Positions 35,152 to 46,297 of a stretch of DNA of 64,000 nucleotides are shown one piece after another; within the stretch, counting starts at the first letter, position 1, and each line of letters starts with the position of its first letter. The position numbers and the translations under genes were made by a program. The notes beneath the pieces are model-generated. The model was given only the letters and a program-made list of their open reading frames with translations, ran no database searches and was not told the DNA's origin. The DNA comes from Venturia oleaginea (Eukaryota; Ascomycota; Dothideomycetes; Venturiales; Venturiaceae). The DNA lies in the NCBI GenBank assembly GCA_013176395.1, contig JABMLP010000009.1:682001-746000 (forward strand), in the 5' to 3' direction.

Positions 35152-36207
35152 TCAAATCCCACCCATCTCAGTATCATTCTCCCTCTCATTCTCCACCAGC
35201 CTCGCGTACAACAATTTGTCTAACTCAATCTCCTTATCCATTTGCCTCTTATCATCCCAGCAATCCTGCTTCAGCTTGTCCGTCAACCCTGCCTTACCCT
35301 GTTCCCACAACAGGTCGATTTCAGTCTCTGGATCAACAGCCCATGTATCTTCTCTCAACCTCTTGTGTCGATCGCGATCTTCCTCCATACGTTGTTCGAT
35401 GTCGTTCTCTCCCAGGGCGTTGACGCCATCTGAGCGTTCTGAGTGACTTTGGGGCATGGGCTTTGCTATCGAGGTGAGGGCGAGGGTTTCGCGGTTGTGG
35501 AGAGATTTGAGGAGGGATTCGATCAGGGGAGTCGTAAGGAGTGCTTTTTGTTGGAGGGATTCTAGGACCTGAAATCTTTATTAGCTCAAAGCAATTTTTG
35601 GGAGTGAGGAGGCCGTACCTTTCGCACAACCTTGATATTCATAGCTCCAGCTTTTGTTCCTGGAGCCACGAGATTAATGATTTTGGACATGTCGCGCTCA
35701 ATCATGTCAATGTATACTTGATATCCTTCTCGTCTCGATAAGTCGCACAGTTGTTCTATGAAGAACATGATGTTGGCTCTTAGGTTGATGTTGCACTGAT
35801 CTCATTAGCTGTCTTTCCACCTGTTCTGATGCTAGACGTGTACGCACATTATCCAGCACCTCGAAGATACATTGGTGTAGGTCTTCATCTTGCTCCCGGT
35901 ACTTCAGCGCATAAGCTGCAGCTCTTAGTTGATTACCAGGTGAACTTGTGAGCTTTTCCAGGTATGCGCGCTTGAAGTTCATGCGCACCGCGAAAGGGTC
36001 CATGATGTATCTGGAGGGTCTTGGCCTGGAGGGTACTGGCCTAGAACCTATAGATGTTGACGGTGTGGGTGGGCTGGGGTCGGATTCTGTATTGCACAAG
36101 GAGGGAGGCCCGCCGGGATAATTATTCAGAGCGGAAGCGAAGCCTTGTGCGGCGGCCTCTTCGCGCTCACGGTATTGATTTTCGTATTCGAACGCGGGAC
36201 CTTCCAT
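35152..36207 (-). CDS. CTK3: CTD kinase I subunit gamma (Ctk3)
   Basis: Regulatory subunit of CTDK-I, which phosphorylates Ser2 of the RNA polymerase II C-terminal repeat. Three exons: ~35850-36207, ~35625-35795 and 35152-~35571. The conserved N-terminal CID-like part reads MDPFAVRMNFKRAYLEKL and then QLRAAAYALKYREQDEDLHQ, followed after an intron by NLRANIMFFIEQLCDLS and MIERDMSKIINLVAPG. The C-terminal domain ends with MEEDRDRHKRLREDTW and ELDKLLYARLVENERE, typical of Ctk3 C-termini. The family start is the ATG at 36003 (MDPF). An in-frame ATG at 36207 would add 68 Pro/Ser-rich residues and has a good context (CGACATGG), so the longer form is used as the outer limit. Divergent from the beta-ketoacyl synthase gene. 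Confidence 0.85.
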
Positions 36208-36718
36208 GTCGAATATTTTGTGTAGATGGGGTCATACATTCTCTCGTAGTCTTCTTATAATACAAAAGGCTAAGTTTGATCGTGGAAATTGCGATCAGAT
36301 TGTGGTCAAACAGGAAGTCGTCGTCGTTGATGGTCTTCAGAGCTTGCCTAGAATACGAGGCTGAACTTTGATTTCGATGGACACGAACTAAGCAAAGTCC
36401 AATCACCACAGATCTTTGCCCACTCCCTGCCTAATACATGATATTTCCCGATATTATATCAAATAATCACTGCAAGCATGAAGATTAGGACGGCGAATTT
36501 TGCGGACCTTCGAGATACTATCGATTATCGATGCCTGATCTTCATAGCTAGCATTATTAAACGCAAGTTGATTACTATCAAATCCTAAAGGAACGTGTTG
36601 TAAATTGGACAGCCAGTAACGACGTGACTGGTCCGTGCCCTTTCGCATCTCTTCCTCGAGCAGTCTGTATCCAGGTTTCATCGAGATACCATCTAATTCA
36701 AAACCATCGTAGAATGCG
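36208..36718. promoter_or_regulatory. divergent intergenic region between CTK3 and the KAS gene
   Basis: About 510 bp between two head-to-head genes; it must contain both promoters. A short minus frame at 36454-36681 shows no family features and was not called. Confidence 0.4.
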
Positions 36719-38271
36719 ATGCGAAGAGTCGTCGTGACTGGTCTTGGGGCAGTTACACCACTAGGTACAGGTACTTTGTCACAACCGTCTCTTTCGCCCG
36801 CCTCTAAAGCTGACCCGATTGAGGTGTCCGGCGTTCATGGAATCGTCTCATCGAAGGGCGTAGTGGAATTCGCTCTTTGAGAGATGATGACAGATTCAAG
36901 GACTTGCCGAGTCGTGTAGCGGCTACTATTCCAGCTGGAACGAAAGAAGATGGGGGTTGGACGGCGAAAGAGTGGTTGATGCCAGGGGACGAGAGGAAGA
37001 TGGCGCTGTTTAGTCAATATGCTATGGCTGCTGCCGGGGAAGCGCTTGATGATGCGGGATGGCAACCGACTAAGGAGGAGGATTTTGAAGCTACAGTAAT
37101 GGTTTTCTTTGATTGTTTTATGACCTCGAGGCTAACTTAGATCTCAGGGAGTCTATATCGGATCTGGAATTGGCAATCTTGATGACATTGTCAAGACAGC
37201 TGTAGATTACGACAAAGGAGGATACAGGAAGGTCTCCCCACTCTTTGTTCCACGCCTGCTCATAAATCTAGCTGCCGGGCACATCTCCATGAGATATGGA
37301 TTCAAGGTAAAGCTCAAATATTGTGAGATTTAGTCGATATTGATATTCAGATAGGGTCCGAACCATGCGGTGACAACTGCATGTACGACTGGGGCCCATG
37401 CCTTGGGAGATTCTGCACGAATGATAGCATTTGGGGATGCAGATGTGATGGTAGCTGGTGGCTCCGAAGCGTGCATTCATCCTCTCGCAATTGCCGGGTT
37501 TGCTAGGGCGAGGAGCTTAGCGACTGAATGGAATGATGATCCAGAGCATTCATCACGCCCTTTCGACAAAGATCGAGCCGGATTCGTTATTGGTGAAGGC
37601 GCGGGAGTCGTTGTGCTCGAGGTTCGATCGTACCTAAACAAGCCCGTCCAAATCACTGACCTTGCCTAGGAATTAGAACACGCAAAGGCGCGTAACGCTC
37701 ATATTTACGCAGAGTTCAGAGGCTACGGTGTTTCATCTGATGCACATCATATGACAGCTCCCCGAGAGGATGGCCATGGCCCAATGCTAGCCATGAAACA
37801 TGCTTTGAGGAATGCCCGTATAGCCCCGGATTCTGTCGATTACATCAATGCCCACGCCACCTCGACTTCCCTTGGAGATGCAGCAGAGAATAGAGCGGTC
37901 AAGTCACTCTTTCTCGGTTTCGATGGAAAATCGAAACCGAGCGACATCAACATGAGTAGTACGAAAGGAGCTATTGCACATCTTCTTGGAGCTGCTGGAG
38001 CGGTCGAGGCAATCTTTACAATCATGGCGGTTCAGAACGTGAGTCTCGGCATTAATGGTCGGCTTCTATATACATGACTAACCGGACACAGAATATTATG
38101 CCGCCGACATTAAATCTAGATAGCCCGGGAGATCCGCCTGAAGATTTTGACTGCAACTATGTGCCCTACGTCGCCCAGCAACGGCAAGTCGATGTGGCGT
38201 TATCGAACAGTTTTGGATTTGGAGGAACGAACGCTACTCTCTGCTTCAAGAAATACAATGGAAATATCTAG
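36719..38271 (+). CDS. CEM1: mitochondrial 3-oxoacyl-[ACP] synthase (KAS II/Cem1 type)
   Basis: Condensing enzyme that extends acyl chains on mitochondrial ACP (type II fatty acid synthesis, lipoate supply). Six exons joined by short introns: start [16 protein letters not shown] (36719), then [19 protein letters not shown] (from 36824), [47 protein letters not shown], and [10 protein letters not shown] to the stop at 38271. The active-site Cys is in TACTTGAH, the two His residues are in [12 protein letters not shown] and [12 protein letters not shown], and the final glycine loop is SFGFGGTNA. The triad is complete and the length (~420-430 aa) is usual. The N-terminus starts directly at the thiolase fold with no clear presequence, so mitochondrial import would need an upstream exon or a cryptic signal. 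Of two overlapping ATGs, only the one at 36719 is in frame. Confidence 0.92.
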
Positions 38272-38613
38272 TAAGAAATGTGTACCGTGATGGTTTCAGC
38301 CTTGGCCTGACTTATCGATAGACTGCCGGGCATCAAACCGCGGCCAGTTTGGAGAAAGCGGACAGTGACGACCGGAGCATCTGCACTCCCATCTTCTCAC
38401 ACGCGACACCGCTATCACTCGATTTCAACTCTCACGACGATACCGTTATTGTGGTAAAGACTGGGTGTCAAATCGATACCCCGCTATTGGTGCATTAGTC
38501 TCTTGGACCCGCTCACTATCTGTACCCAACTTCTTCAAAATTGTCTTTGCTAGTTTCGCCCTCCTCGGCTTTATTATCTTCCTTCTTTCTGTTCGTATCG
38601 GTTCCAATCAATC
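38272..38613. other. short gene-free stretch
   Basis: 3' flank of the KAS gene and promoter of the nickel transporter. No repeats or ORFs of note. Confidence 0.4.
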
Positions 38614-40147
38614 ATGTCTTCTTCGCCAGCTTTGATCCCAATGGATACCAACGAGGATCCCGAGCCTTGGACCAAGAGTCTCCACAGAAAAGCTTCGAGA
38701 GCACATTCGAAAGTGCCGTACATCAGCAAATTACCTTTCTCGGCCGTAGCCATTATTTTTCTCTTAATATTGATAAATTTTGCTGCGTGGATCGTCGCAA
38801 TTATCGCATTGGTAAGGATTCTTGAAGCTCGTTCACCTGACAAGTTCCAATGCTAAAATGAAGCAGAGGAATCACCCGTGTGTCTGAGCTCACCATGGTA
38901 AAGATACGATCGAGAACTAATGTTGTGGAAAACAGGGGGCTGATGTCGACGGCTGCACTTGCATACATTCTAGGACTACGGCACGCACTTGACGCAGATC
39001 ATATTTCTGTTCGTGTACCCCCACAATGATATACTCAAGGTACTAACGCTTTAGGCAATCGATTTGATGACAAGAAGACTGTTGGCATCAGGACAGAAGC
39101 CCGTAACGGTGGGAACATTCTTCTCGCTCGGCCACTCAACGTAACTCATCAGATCGGTCGGAATAAAAGAAAGCTCTGACATCAAGTTTAGTATTGTGGT
39201 CGTAACCTCAATAATCGTAGCAGCAACAGCAGCCGCAGTCTCAAAACGCTTCGACAACTTCTCCCACATCGGCGGCATCATCGGTTCTTCAGTCTCCGCC
39301 GCGTTTCTCCTGCTACTCGGCATAATGAATATCTACATTCTCGTCAAACTCATTCAACAACTCCAAATCCTCATTCGGACCCCACCAGGACATGAAGTCC
39401 CCTTCAAAATCGAAGGCGGAGGCGTCCTCTTCAACCTTCTCAAGAAAATGTTCAGACTCATCGACAGACCTTGGAAAATGTATCCTCTCGGCGTCCTCTT
39501 CGGTCTAGGCTTCGACACTTCCTCTGAAATTGCCCTTCTGGGTATTTCCTCGATTCAATCGGCTAAGGGAACGAGTCTTTGGCTTATCCTGATTTTCCCC
39601 CTACTTTTCACAGCGGGCATGTGTTTGCTCGACACAACTGATGGAGCATTGATGATGAGTCTTTATTCCAGTGCCACGCTAGCTAGAGATCAGATTGCCG
39701 TATGTTATTACTCCGTCTGTTTGACTGCTATTACGGTCGTTGTTGCTATTTTCATTGGGATTGTTCAGTTGCTTATTTTGGGGTCAAATCTTGTTAGCGA
39801 GAAAGAGGGAGAGAAGAGATTTTGGAGCGGTGTCGATGCTTTGGGGGAGAGGTACGATGTTGTTGGTAAGTTCCTGTCTTTTTGTTTTTCCATAGGTCTA
39901 GGCTGATTTTAGGCTAGGTGGTTCGATTTGTGGTGCGTTTCTGTTCTTCGGAATACTCAGCGTGTTACTTTATAGGCCATGGAGACGTCAAGTTGATCGT
40001 CGAAGGGCGCACTTGGTTTCGGTAGAAGAAGAGCCGGTGGTGGATGAAGAGGCTACTATTTCAGATGAAGAAGTCATCGCAGGGGGGAGTTCTTCGGCTA
40101 TCGGAGAGGTTGAAGTTGTGAACGTGGAGATGGGCGGGAAGAAATAG
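38614..40147 (+). CDS. NiCoT-family high-affinity nickel/cobalt transporter
   Basis: Plasma-membrane transporter importing Ni2+ (and possibly Co2+), in fungi needed mainly for urease. Five exons. The first carries a hydrophilic lead and membrane helix 1 (FSAVAIIFLLILINFAAWIV). Exon 2 holds the signature RHALDADHIS (HX4DH in helix 2), exon 3 AIDLMTRRLLASGQKP and FFSLGHST. The apparent stop after HST is the donor of a 52-nt intron, and splicing restores STIVVVTSIIV. The long fourth exon includes LGVLFGLGFDTSSEIALLG (the LGFDT motif) and LLDTTDGALMMSLY (motif IV). The fifth exon, after 39920, gives a last helix and an acidic tail ending VEVVNVEMGGKK. All NiCoT motifs are present, so it should be functional. 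Confidence 0.93.
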
Positions 40148-41353
40148 GTTGGATGAGGCCACAGTAATTTTCATCTGCATGAGAAGATGCCAGAATAGCG
40201 CGGAGATATAAAATAAGAGTTTTGTGAAGTCTCGAGCCTGAAATAGTCCCGGTGAGAATGCCGTAGGGCTGAGGCGCTCGACGGCCCCCACCTTAAATAT
40301 AGGCAATATCGCTGGGAACTTCATTACAACCTCAATCGTTGCTTTCCTGACAACTTCTACCCATATGCTGAGACTGCTTGTTGTTCTCCGGATGAGCAAA
40401 GCGGCTTCAAAGCAAGACTCACTCTTCCTAATATTTTCGTCTCTTCGACCAGCTATCGCAAGACTTTCGCCCTGCACGTTGCAAAATGCTGACGGACGAT
40501 ATGAGTATCAATTCACCTCTTTCTTCCCTTCTGCTCTAATGCTTCACCTATTCATGTTCTTTGGTTTGCTAAGTGACCTTATAGACCTTCATGTGTCCGT
40601 TTTCTGCTCTCGTTCGTTGAAGAGCAACCACTTTCGGGCAGCCCGTTTCCGGCCATATTACCAGCTTCTTCAAGGGCTTGAAAGCAGAAGGTTGTTTCCA
40701 TCCTCTTGCCTAGAAATCTTTGATCATTCAATCGTTCGTTATTCCCCGTTACAAGGCTTTATGGCAGGGTCTGTGTCATATTGTCTGCTTCTCAAGGTCA
40801 CCTAAACACGCTTCAGCCTCTCATTAAGCTACATTATAAGCATGTTCCCTTCTCATTCCTATTCGAGCTGAAATACACCTCACTTCACCCTTCAGCTCTT
40901 ACTCTTATACTATTGTGCTCTCCAGCTTGCTCTATAGTGCTTCGTAATTCCACTTATAACCCTCCACAACCGATCTCGGTCTTCGCCGAGGGGCTGAGTA
41001 CGCAGCACCACAGATCCAGAACGAACACCCGAGCTGATGGCGAAAACTCATCATCGCTACCATCATCAACATACGAATGTTCATTGAAATTTGCGTTGAG
41101 AATTCGAAATCAATGTTTTTGCCACGCATAGCCGAATCGAGGTCATGCCAGAACCTTCCTGAAAGCGGCAATGGAGCTCTCATTTCAACACGCACGATTT
41201 CTGCGATTGAGAAAATATTGCGCAAAGAAGAAAATAATTCATGGAGCAGGAATCATTGCTAACTTAGTTTTATAGGTTGTTCTCCACGAAAATTCGTGGG
41301 GACATTCCATGAATAGTGGTTGCGCGCATTCCGATTGCTTCTATAAGGAGCAA
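40148..41353. other. gene-free stretch
   Basis: No recognisable protein-coding frame. A 146-codon frame at 40365-40805 has no domain and no splice support. No RNA gene or repeat seen. Confidence 0.4.
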
Positions 41354-41699
41354 CTACAACGTATTCAGTCCATAGAGAAGCCTGCATATTCTACTTTCGA
41401 CCTGCCTAATCAACGCGATGTTTTCTAACTGCCCAATGGAAAGGGCCGATCCAGCTGTTGATCGCCGTTAGGATAATCAACGCCACACCATTTATCCCAC
41501 TTACCACATGCCAAGCACTCCATTGTCCCAGAGGAGAACCGTGGGTGCCATGGGCCTCCTCTTCTATCAGCTGAACCTTTTTGTGGCAACTGTTGTGTTC
41601 ATTAGGAGATAGCGGTATGATTCGACATCCCTTGCTCCCCGAAGGAAAACACTCATCCAGTTCATGCTGAGTCGTATCCTCGACCATCCCATTGGACAT
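41354..41699 (-). CDS. hypothetical small spliced protein
   Basis: From the ATG at 41699 the frame reads MSNGMVEDTTQHELDECF and later SCHKKVQLIEEEAHGTHGS. A textbook intron follows: a GTAAGT donor after TGGCATG, a CTAAC branch site, a CAACAG acceptor, 50 nt in all. The spliced C-terminus is AGSALSIGQLENIALIRQ, then VESRICRLLYGLNTL and a stop at 41354, about 98 aa. No family recognised. The good splice signals are the only reason to list it. It may be the last exons of a larger gene whose 5' part was not found. Confidence 0.3.
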
Positions 41700-41708
41700 G
41701 AAGATCAA

Positions 41709-42956
41709 AGCTACCTTTCAAATCCAATCTCGGGGCTTTGACCACTTCTTCGACGCCACGACTCACCGTGGTTCTGTGTGAAAGGCCACCCTGCCTATTG
41801 CAAGTGGGCATCCAAGCTCTGACCGGCTATATCTCAGCGGCGAAACGAGACCACACGAGCGGTGTCCACCTCAGCTAGTCAGACGACTCTCGTCCACCAG
41901 TCTCTGACATCTTGGCCTTCTCGCTGCTGCGAGAGGTCCATGTTGAACCAATGATCTTGGACACCGCCATCGGGGATATGTCTCTGAAGACACAATCTTC
42001 ATGCAAGCGCTTTGTTCTGGCGGCCTCTCCTGTCATTCATTCGTTTCTTGCATGGGGGCACAGTTACGCGTCTCTTTGTTTCACCGGCTGCTGATAGCAG
42101 GGGATCTTCGATGGTACATTACCATGATTCTCTCCGGATACTATACATTACGTTTTTCGTGACGGAAAGAAAGAAACTGATCTGGTCTGGTTATGCATTG
42201 AGAAGGTAGCAGGTTTGTTGCATAAACAGGAGGTTGGTTTGGCCTGGAGTTGCCTACCGGAGAGGGGTGGGCACCTTCAGGACTTGCTTATTGTACTCAT
42301 GGTTTCGACTCTATGAGTCGTGAGGACAGTCCTGGTCTGTCTGGTCTGGATCCCTTCTGGTAACAGCAGCTTTATTTCCAAATTGGTACCAGTGCTATTC
42401 TCACTGCTAAGACAACGAAGCGTGGTTGAGCACAACCACCGGGATCTCTATCTTCTAGAGCTTAGTACAGAGTAGGATAAGTATTTATTCGGACATGTAG
42501 GAAGCATATACTACGCTGCTCCGGCGGAAATTTCGCTTCAAACAACGGCACAATTGAGACATAGACTTTACTTGCGGGCATGGTGAAGGGATTGCGAAAA
42601 CAGACGTACTATGGGCAAGACTGAGTACTTGAGGGGTGGGTACCGATCGACAAGTTGGACCAGCACCACAGGATCATTTAGCATTGCGCGTATTTGATGT
42701 CACCTACAAAGTCAGGAACGAAGAAGAGTGGAAGAAAATGACATGAGAATTATCCCCTCCCCCTCCCCCCTCCATTTCCCTCTACCCGCTTAAACGCGAG
42801 ATTGCTACCCAAAAAATGACAATTACCCCCGACCCATATCCATATCCATGCGGAAGATACCATCAACGATGCTAAAAATCGTTGCATACGATAAAGAGAT
42901 TATGATTCCAATAAACTTCCTTCCCCTGACGCCTCAATAAACACACACGCAATCAA
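41709..42956. other. gene-free stretch
   Basis: No supported gene. A C-rich run (cctccccctccccc type) lies at ~42758-42785, just downstream of the membrane-protein gene's 3' end. Confidence 0.4.
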
Positions 42957-44434
42957 TCAATAACCAGCAGGGGGATGAGACGGGTTCAGAGGACGAAGAT
43001 CTGGCGATCCCGCTGGAGGTATGTGGGGACCGCCATACGACGTGTCTTGGTTGAGCAACAGTCCCTGTGACGCAGGTGAAGGATCTGGTGCTCTCGCGTC
43101 CATGTATCCCATTGGTGTGGCGCTGAACTTGAGGTTTTTATCGTCCTCGTCGATGCCCCAGTCGCGGTCGTCGTCGATGCCTTTGTAGGCAGTCTTCTGT
43201 TTACGCTTCCTGCAGCAGAAGAAGATGAGTCCACCGACTAGGATTGCGATCTGGATGTGTTAGTTATTTCATTGAGGGACTGACTGGATTGGATGAGGGT
43301 GGACATACCAAAATGACGATTCCGACGACTACACCTGCTGCGATTCCAACGACTTTCTTGGCGTCGTGCTTGAGGGCTGCTTTGCCTGTGACGATTCTCT
43401 TTGCCTCGCCAGTGGTCTGCGGTTGAGAACCGGATGTAACCAATTTAGCGCCATCCTTGAACACGGTCCCATTGAAGCTGCCAGAGACGCTCCACTTCGT
43501 AATCACATCGGTAAACGACCACGTAATATTCGCAACACCCTCTGTAACCCTCCCACTCATCGTAACATTATTCTGCGCCGTCAAAGCATAAATGTGGAAA
43601 TGATCCGGACACTCATCCGCGGTATTGATGGAATTGGCCGTCAAATAATTAAAGTAATTATTATAACTCGCCACCGTCGTCGAGATCTTGCCGGAGATAT
43701 TGAAGCCATCCCCCGATTTCTGCGCGTCCACGGTCCAAGCCTGGTTGGTATCGAGTTGCGAATTGCTGGACTCGAAACTTTGGAATAGTTTCTTGGGTGT
43801 CAGGCCGCATGCGTAGTCCTCTTGTACTCCTCGTCCGAAACGGAAATAGTATTGGTTCTTGTCGTAGTCTTTTCGGCTGTATTTCCCTCCTGATCGTGAC
43901 ATTTGGCCGATTCGGAAGTACATGTCGGGGACGATGGGGCTGACCACATCTTCGCAGACCGAGGAGTTTGGTCCTTCTGGGGCTTCGAGCTTGATGCCGA
44001 AGGTACCATTGTAATAAGCGTCGTAGATGTCGTAGTACCAATTCGTATGTTCGTATCTGTCATTCAAGTTGTTTTGGCCGGGGTTGTTGTTTGCTGCCGA
44101 AAAAGATAATTATTAGCAGGCTGAGCTGAATGTACGTGACATCCATGTGACTGGTGTGCGACTCTTCTTGTCGCGCCTATTCGTGAAACTCACAATTGAA
44201 ATCGACCTCTGTTTGATTGATTTGGATCCAGTCCTTCGAGCCTTTTTCTTGTGTAAATGGGTTGAGGTTCGAATCATAGCACTCAGCGCGATTGTAGCCT
44301 TGTACACCAGCTGCATCGGCATGGGCTGGTGTCAATGTTTTGCCCTCGTTGCTCCGCTTCACAGGATGTTCCGGACTTGCAGCAGACAGCGTGAGCAAGC
44401 TGACCAAAGCTGCGTGCGACAGTGGTCCCTTCAT
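42957..44434 (-). CDS. type I membrane (cell-surface) protein of unknown function
   Basis: Three exons. Exon 1 starts MKGPLSHAALVSLLTLSAAS, a signal peptide with probable cleavage after SAASP. Intron 1 has a GTGAGT donor; exon 2 (~43310-44095) is the extracellular part, with NWYYDIYDAYYNGTFG, paired Cys (SSVCEDV, DYACGL, ADECPDHF) and several N-glycosylation sites (NGTF, NVTM, NITW). A single membrane helix follows (VVGIAAGVVVGIVIL, continued by IAILVGGLIFFCC across the second intron). The cytosolic tail starts RKRKQKTAYKGIDDD, is Pro-rich and ends PLNPSHPPAGY at 42957. The plan (signal, glycosylated ectodomain, one helix, basic stop-transfer, Pro-rich tail) suits a surface sensor or adhesion protein, but no known domain was recognised. 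Confidence 0.65.
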
Positions 44435-45563
44435 GATTGTAGATGGCCGTGCTAGGCCGTGTATATTGTCGAAAGAGCGTGGAAGAGGGAAAAGTCTGGA
44501 GTCCGAAGGCCAGCTGGGAGAAGGAGCGTTGGACGAGGGAGTGCGACAGACGTCCTCCCTGAAGATTATAGTTTCTTTGACCGTCAATAAGCTGATGGCT
44601 TATTCTAGCCGCGTCCGTGCTGTAGGTTGTCTGAGGAGAGCCGACGCGTTGGGAGACGGCTGGAAAGGTGAAGATATGAGACAGCGCTGAAAAGAGACGA
44701 AAAACGAAGGAATTGAAAGAAGAAGACACGCTGGGCCAGCCGTGCTGATAGCAAGTGCTTATGGTTCAAACAGTACGAGTATGCGAAAAGGAGAATCCCT
44801 GATGAAGGTCAAGATCAGGTCTATTTTGAGACTGGCTCCGTATGCACCTAGCGTTTTAGACTCTTGTTCCCGCACATGGTGGCTGGCACCACTCATCTGG
44901 AGATTTCAGATTGCCATGGCATTCGAGGTTGGTTGATCAGGATTTGGAGGGGCCCATGGCTAAGGCGCGGGAGTTGTCCCCTCACGCTCTGCTTTTGCAT
45001 CAGCAACATCAACATCAAGGGTAGAATGTTGTTGTCGTGAAGAACGACGAGATGTTCAAGTTCTGGCTTTGGGTTCCGAATCATCGCTGAAACCCGCTAA
45101 TAAGGCGCCCAAGGCTGCCCCCTTGTGCTGAGGGCTGACCCTGACTACTCCCCAGATCTGATCTGCATGGTTCTCAGCAGAGCACTAGTAAGAGCGACAA
45201 TCAGCATGACTCCTGTCTTGCTGAATATTGGGCGTTTTCGAACGTCTCAAACTTTTCTCGATCTTTGAGCTCATGATTTCATGCCAACTACTTTTCTATC
45301 ATCAGTCAGGGGAACAAATCATCATTGTTCAGCTTCTAGCTCCTCAATCACGACATATCAAACGAACGTGGTCACACCCAACAGTCTTTGTCCGCCATGT
45401 TTTACAATATTAAGCAATTACAATTGCACCCAACGAGACACCAAATAGATCTTAGAATCGATAGAAGCACGGTCTTGCGTAAGAACATCTGTATCGGCAA
45501 TCGGCCTGGCGAACTCTATGAACCCAGCTTGGGCGCAGTTAGTACTTATAGTGTTCCAATTCC
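44435..45563. other. gene-free stretch
   Basis: No supported gene. It contains the promoter of the membrane-protein gene. From about 45230 there may be heavily decayed kinase sequence continuing into the remnant called next. Confidence 0.35.
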
Positions 45564-45907
45564 TTGAATCACTTTCCTAGGCTAGAATACCTATTCAAGC
45601 CACCGCCACCGTCAATAGAATCTGTAAACACCGTTCGCATGCAGCTGCCAATTGAGAAATTCCTACCTGTCTCGTGGAAAGGCTACCCTGAAGATTGGAT
45701 ATTCGTGCGTGCAAATAAGTCGAATCAAAAGGTATCGCCATCGATAAACCTTGATTTCCTTCCAAATGCAACCTGGTGAGTGTAAGCGAAGTTTCAGGAG
45801 ATGATAGGGATTTCGTTTGCAAGATAATGAAACTTGATCCAAGAGACAGACCCACTGCCAAGGAATTACTGCAGGATAAGTGGTTTGAGGGAAGCGACGA
45901 GAATTGA
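45564..45907 (+). pseudogene. C-terminal remnant of a protein kinase
   Basis: Around 45790-45907 one frame reads GDDRDFVCKIMKLDPRDRPT and AKELLQDKWFEGSDEN then stop. This is the end of a Ser/Thr kinase domain: the conserved Arg of subdomain XI sits in DPRDRPTA and the last helix is ELLQDKWF. The upstream frame at 45564-45779 (LPIEKFLPVSWKGYPEDW) may be part of the same domain, but the catalytic loop, DFG motif and glycine loop are not found nearby. The locus is therefore a decayed 3' fragment, or one exon of a gene too degraded to follow. Confidence 0.5.
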
Positions 45908-46297
45908 AGGTGGCTATTCAGGAATTCTCATCAAATCCCAACCACTCAGCACTCCTCTTGTTCAAATCACCGATATTGAAGAAAACTGGCTTTCCTGACA
46001 ACTATCGATTCAACTGGCACTTGAAGGCTAGACCTACGCCGATGTTACGTAGACCCTCTATGAATAAAGTTCTCTCTTTTGCAGGAGTCGACCATCAGCG
46101 GTGCACGTGCATAGACGTCAGGCAATAAGACACTTAACAGAGTGGCCAACACGAACACCTCGAGTTGCGCTTGCGCGGTTCGCTTTCCACATTCAGATTT
46201 CATATCTAGCAATCCTCGACGCGACACTCTCCTCCTCGTTCACACACACCTCCAGCGCCCTTTCTTGCCCCGTCAGCAGCGCAGCCTACCTCTGGCT

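Noticed and set aside
39140..39195. Apparent stop codon after the LGHST motif of the nickel transporter
   Set aside because: It lies inside a GT-AG intron; splicing restores STIVVVTS and the gene is intact.
40365..40805. 146-codon plus-strand ORF
   Set aside because: No recognisable features; probably a chance frame.
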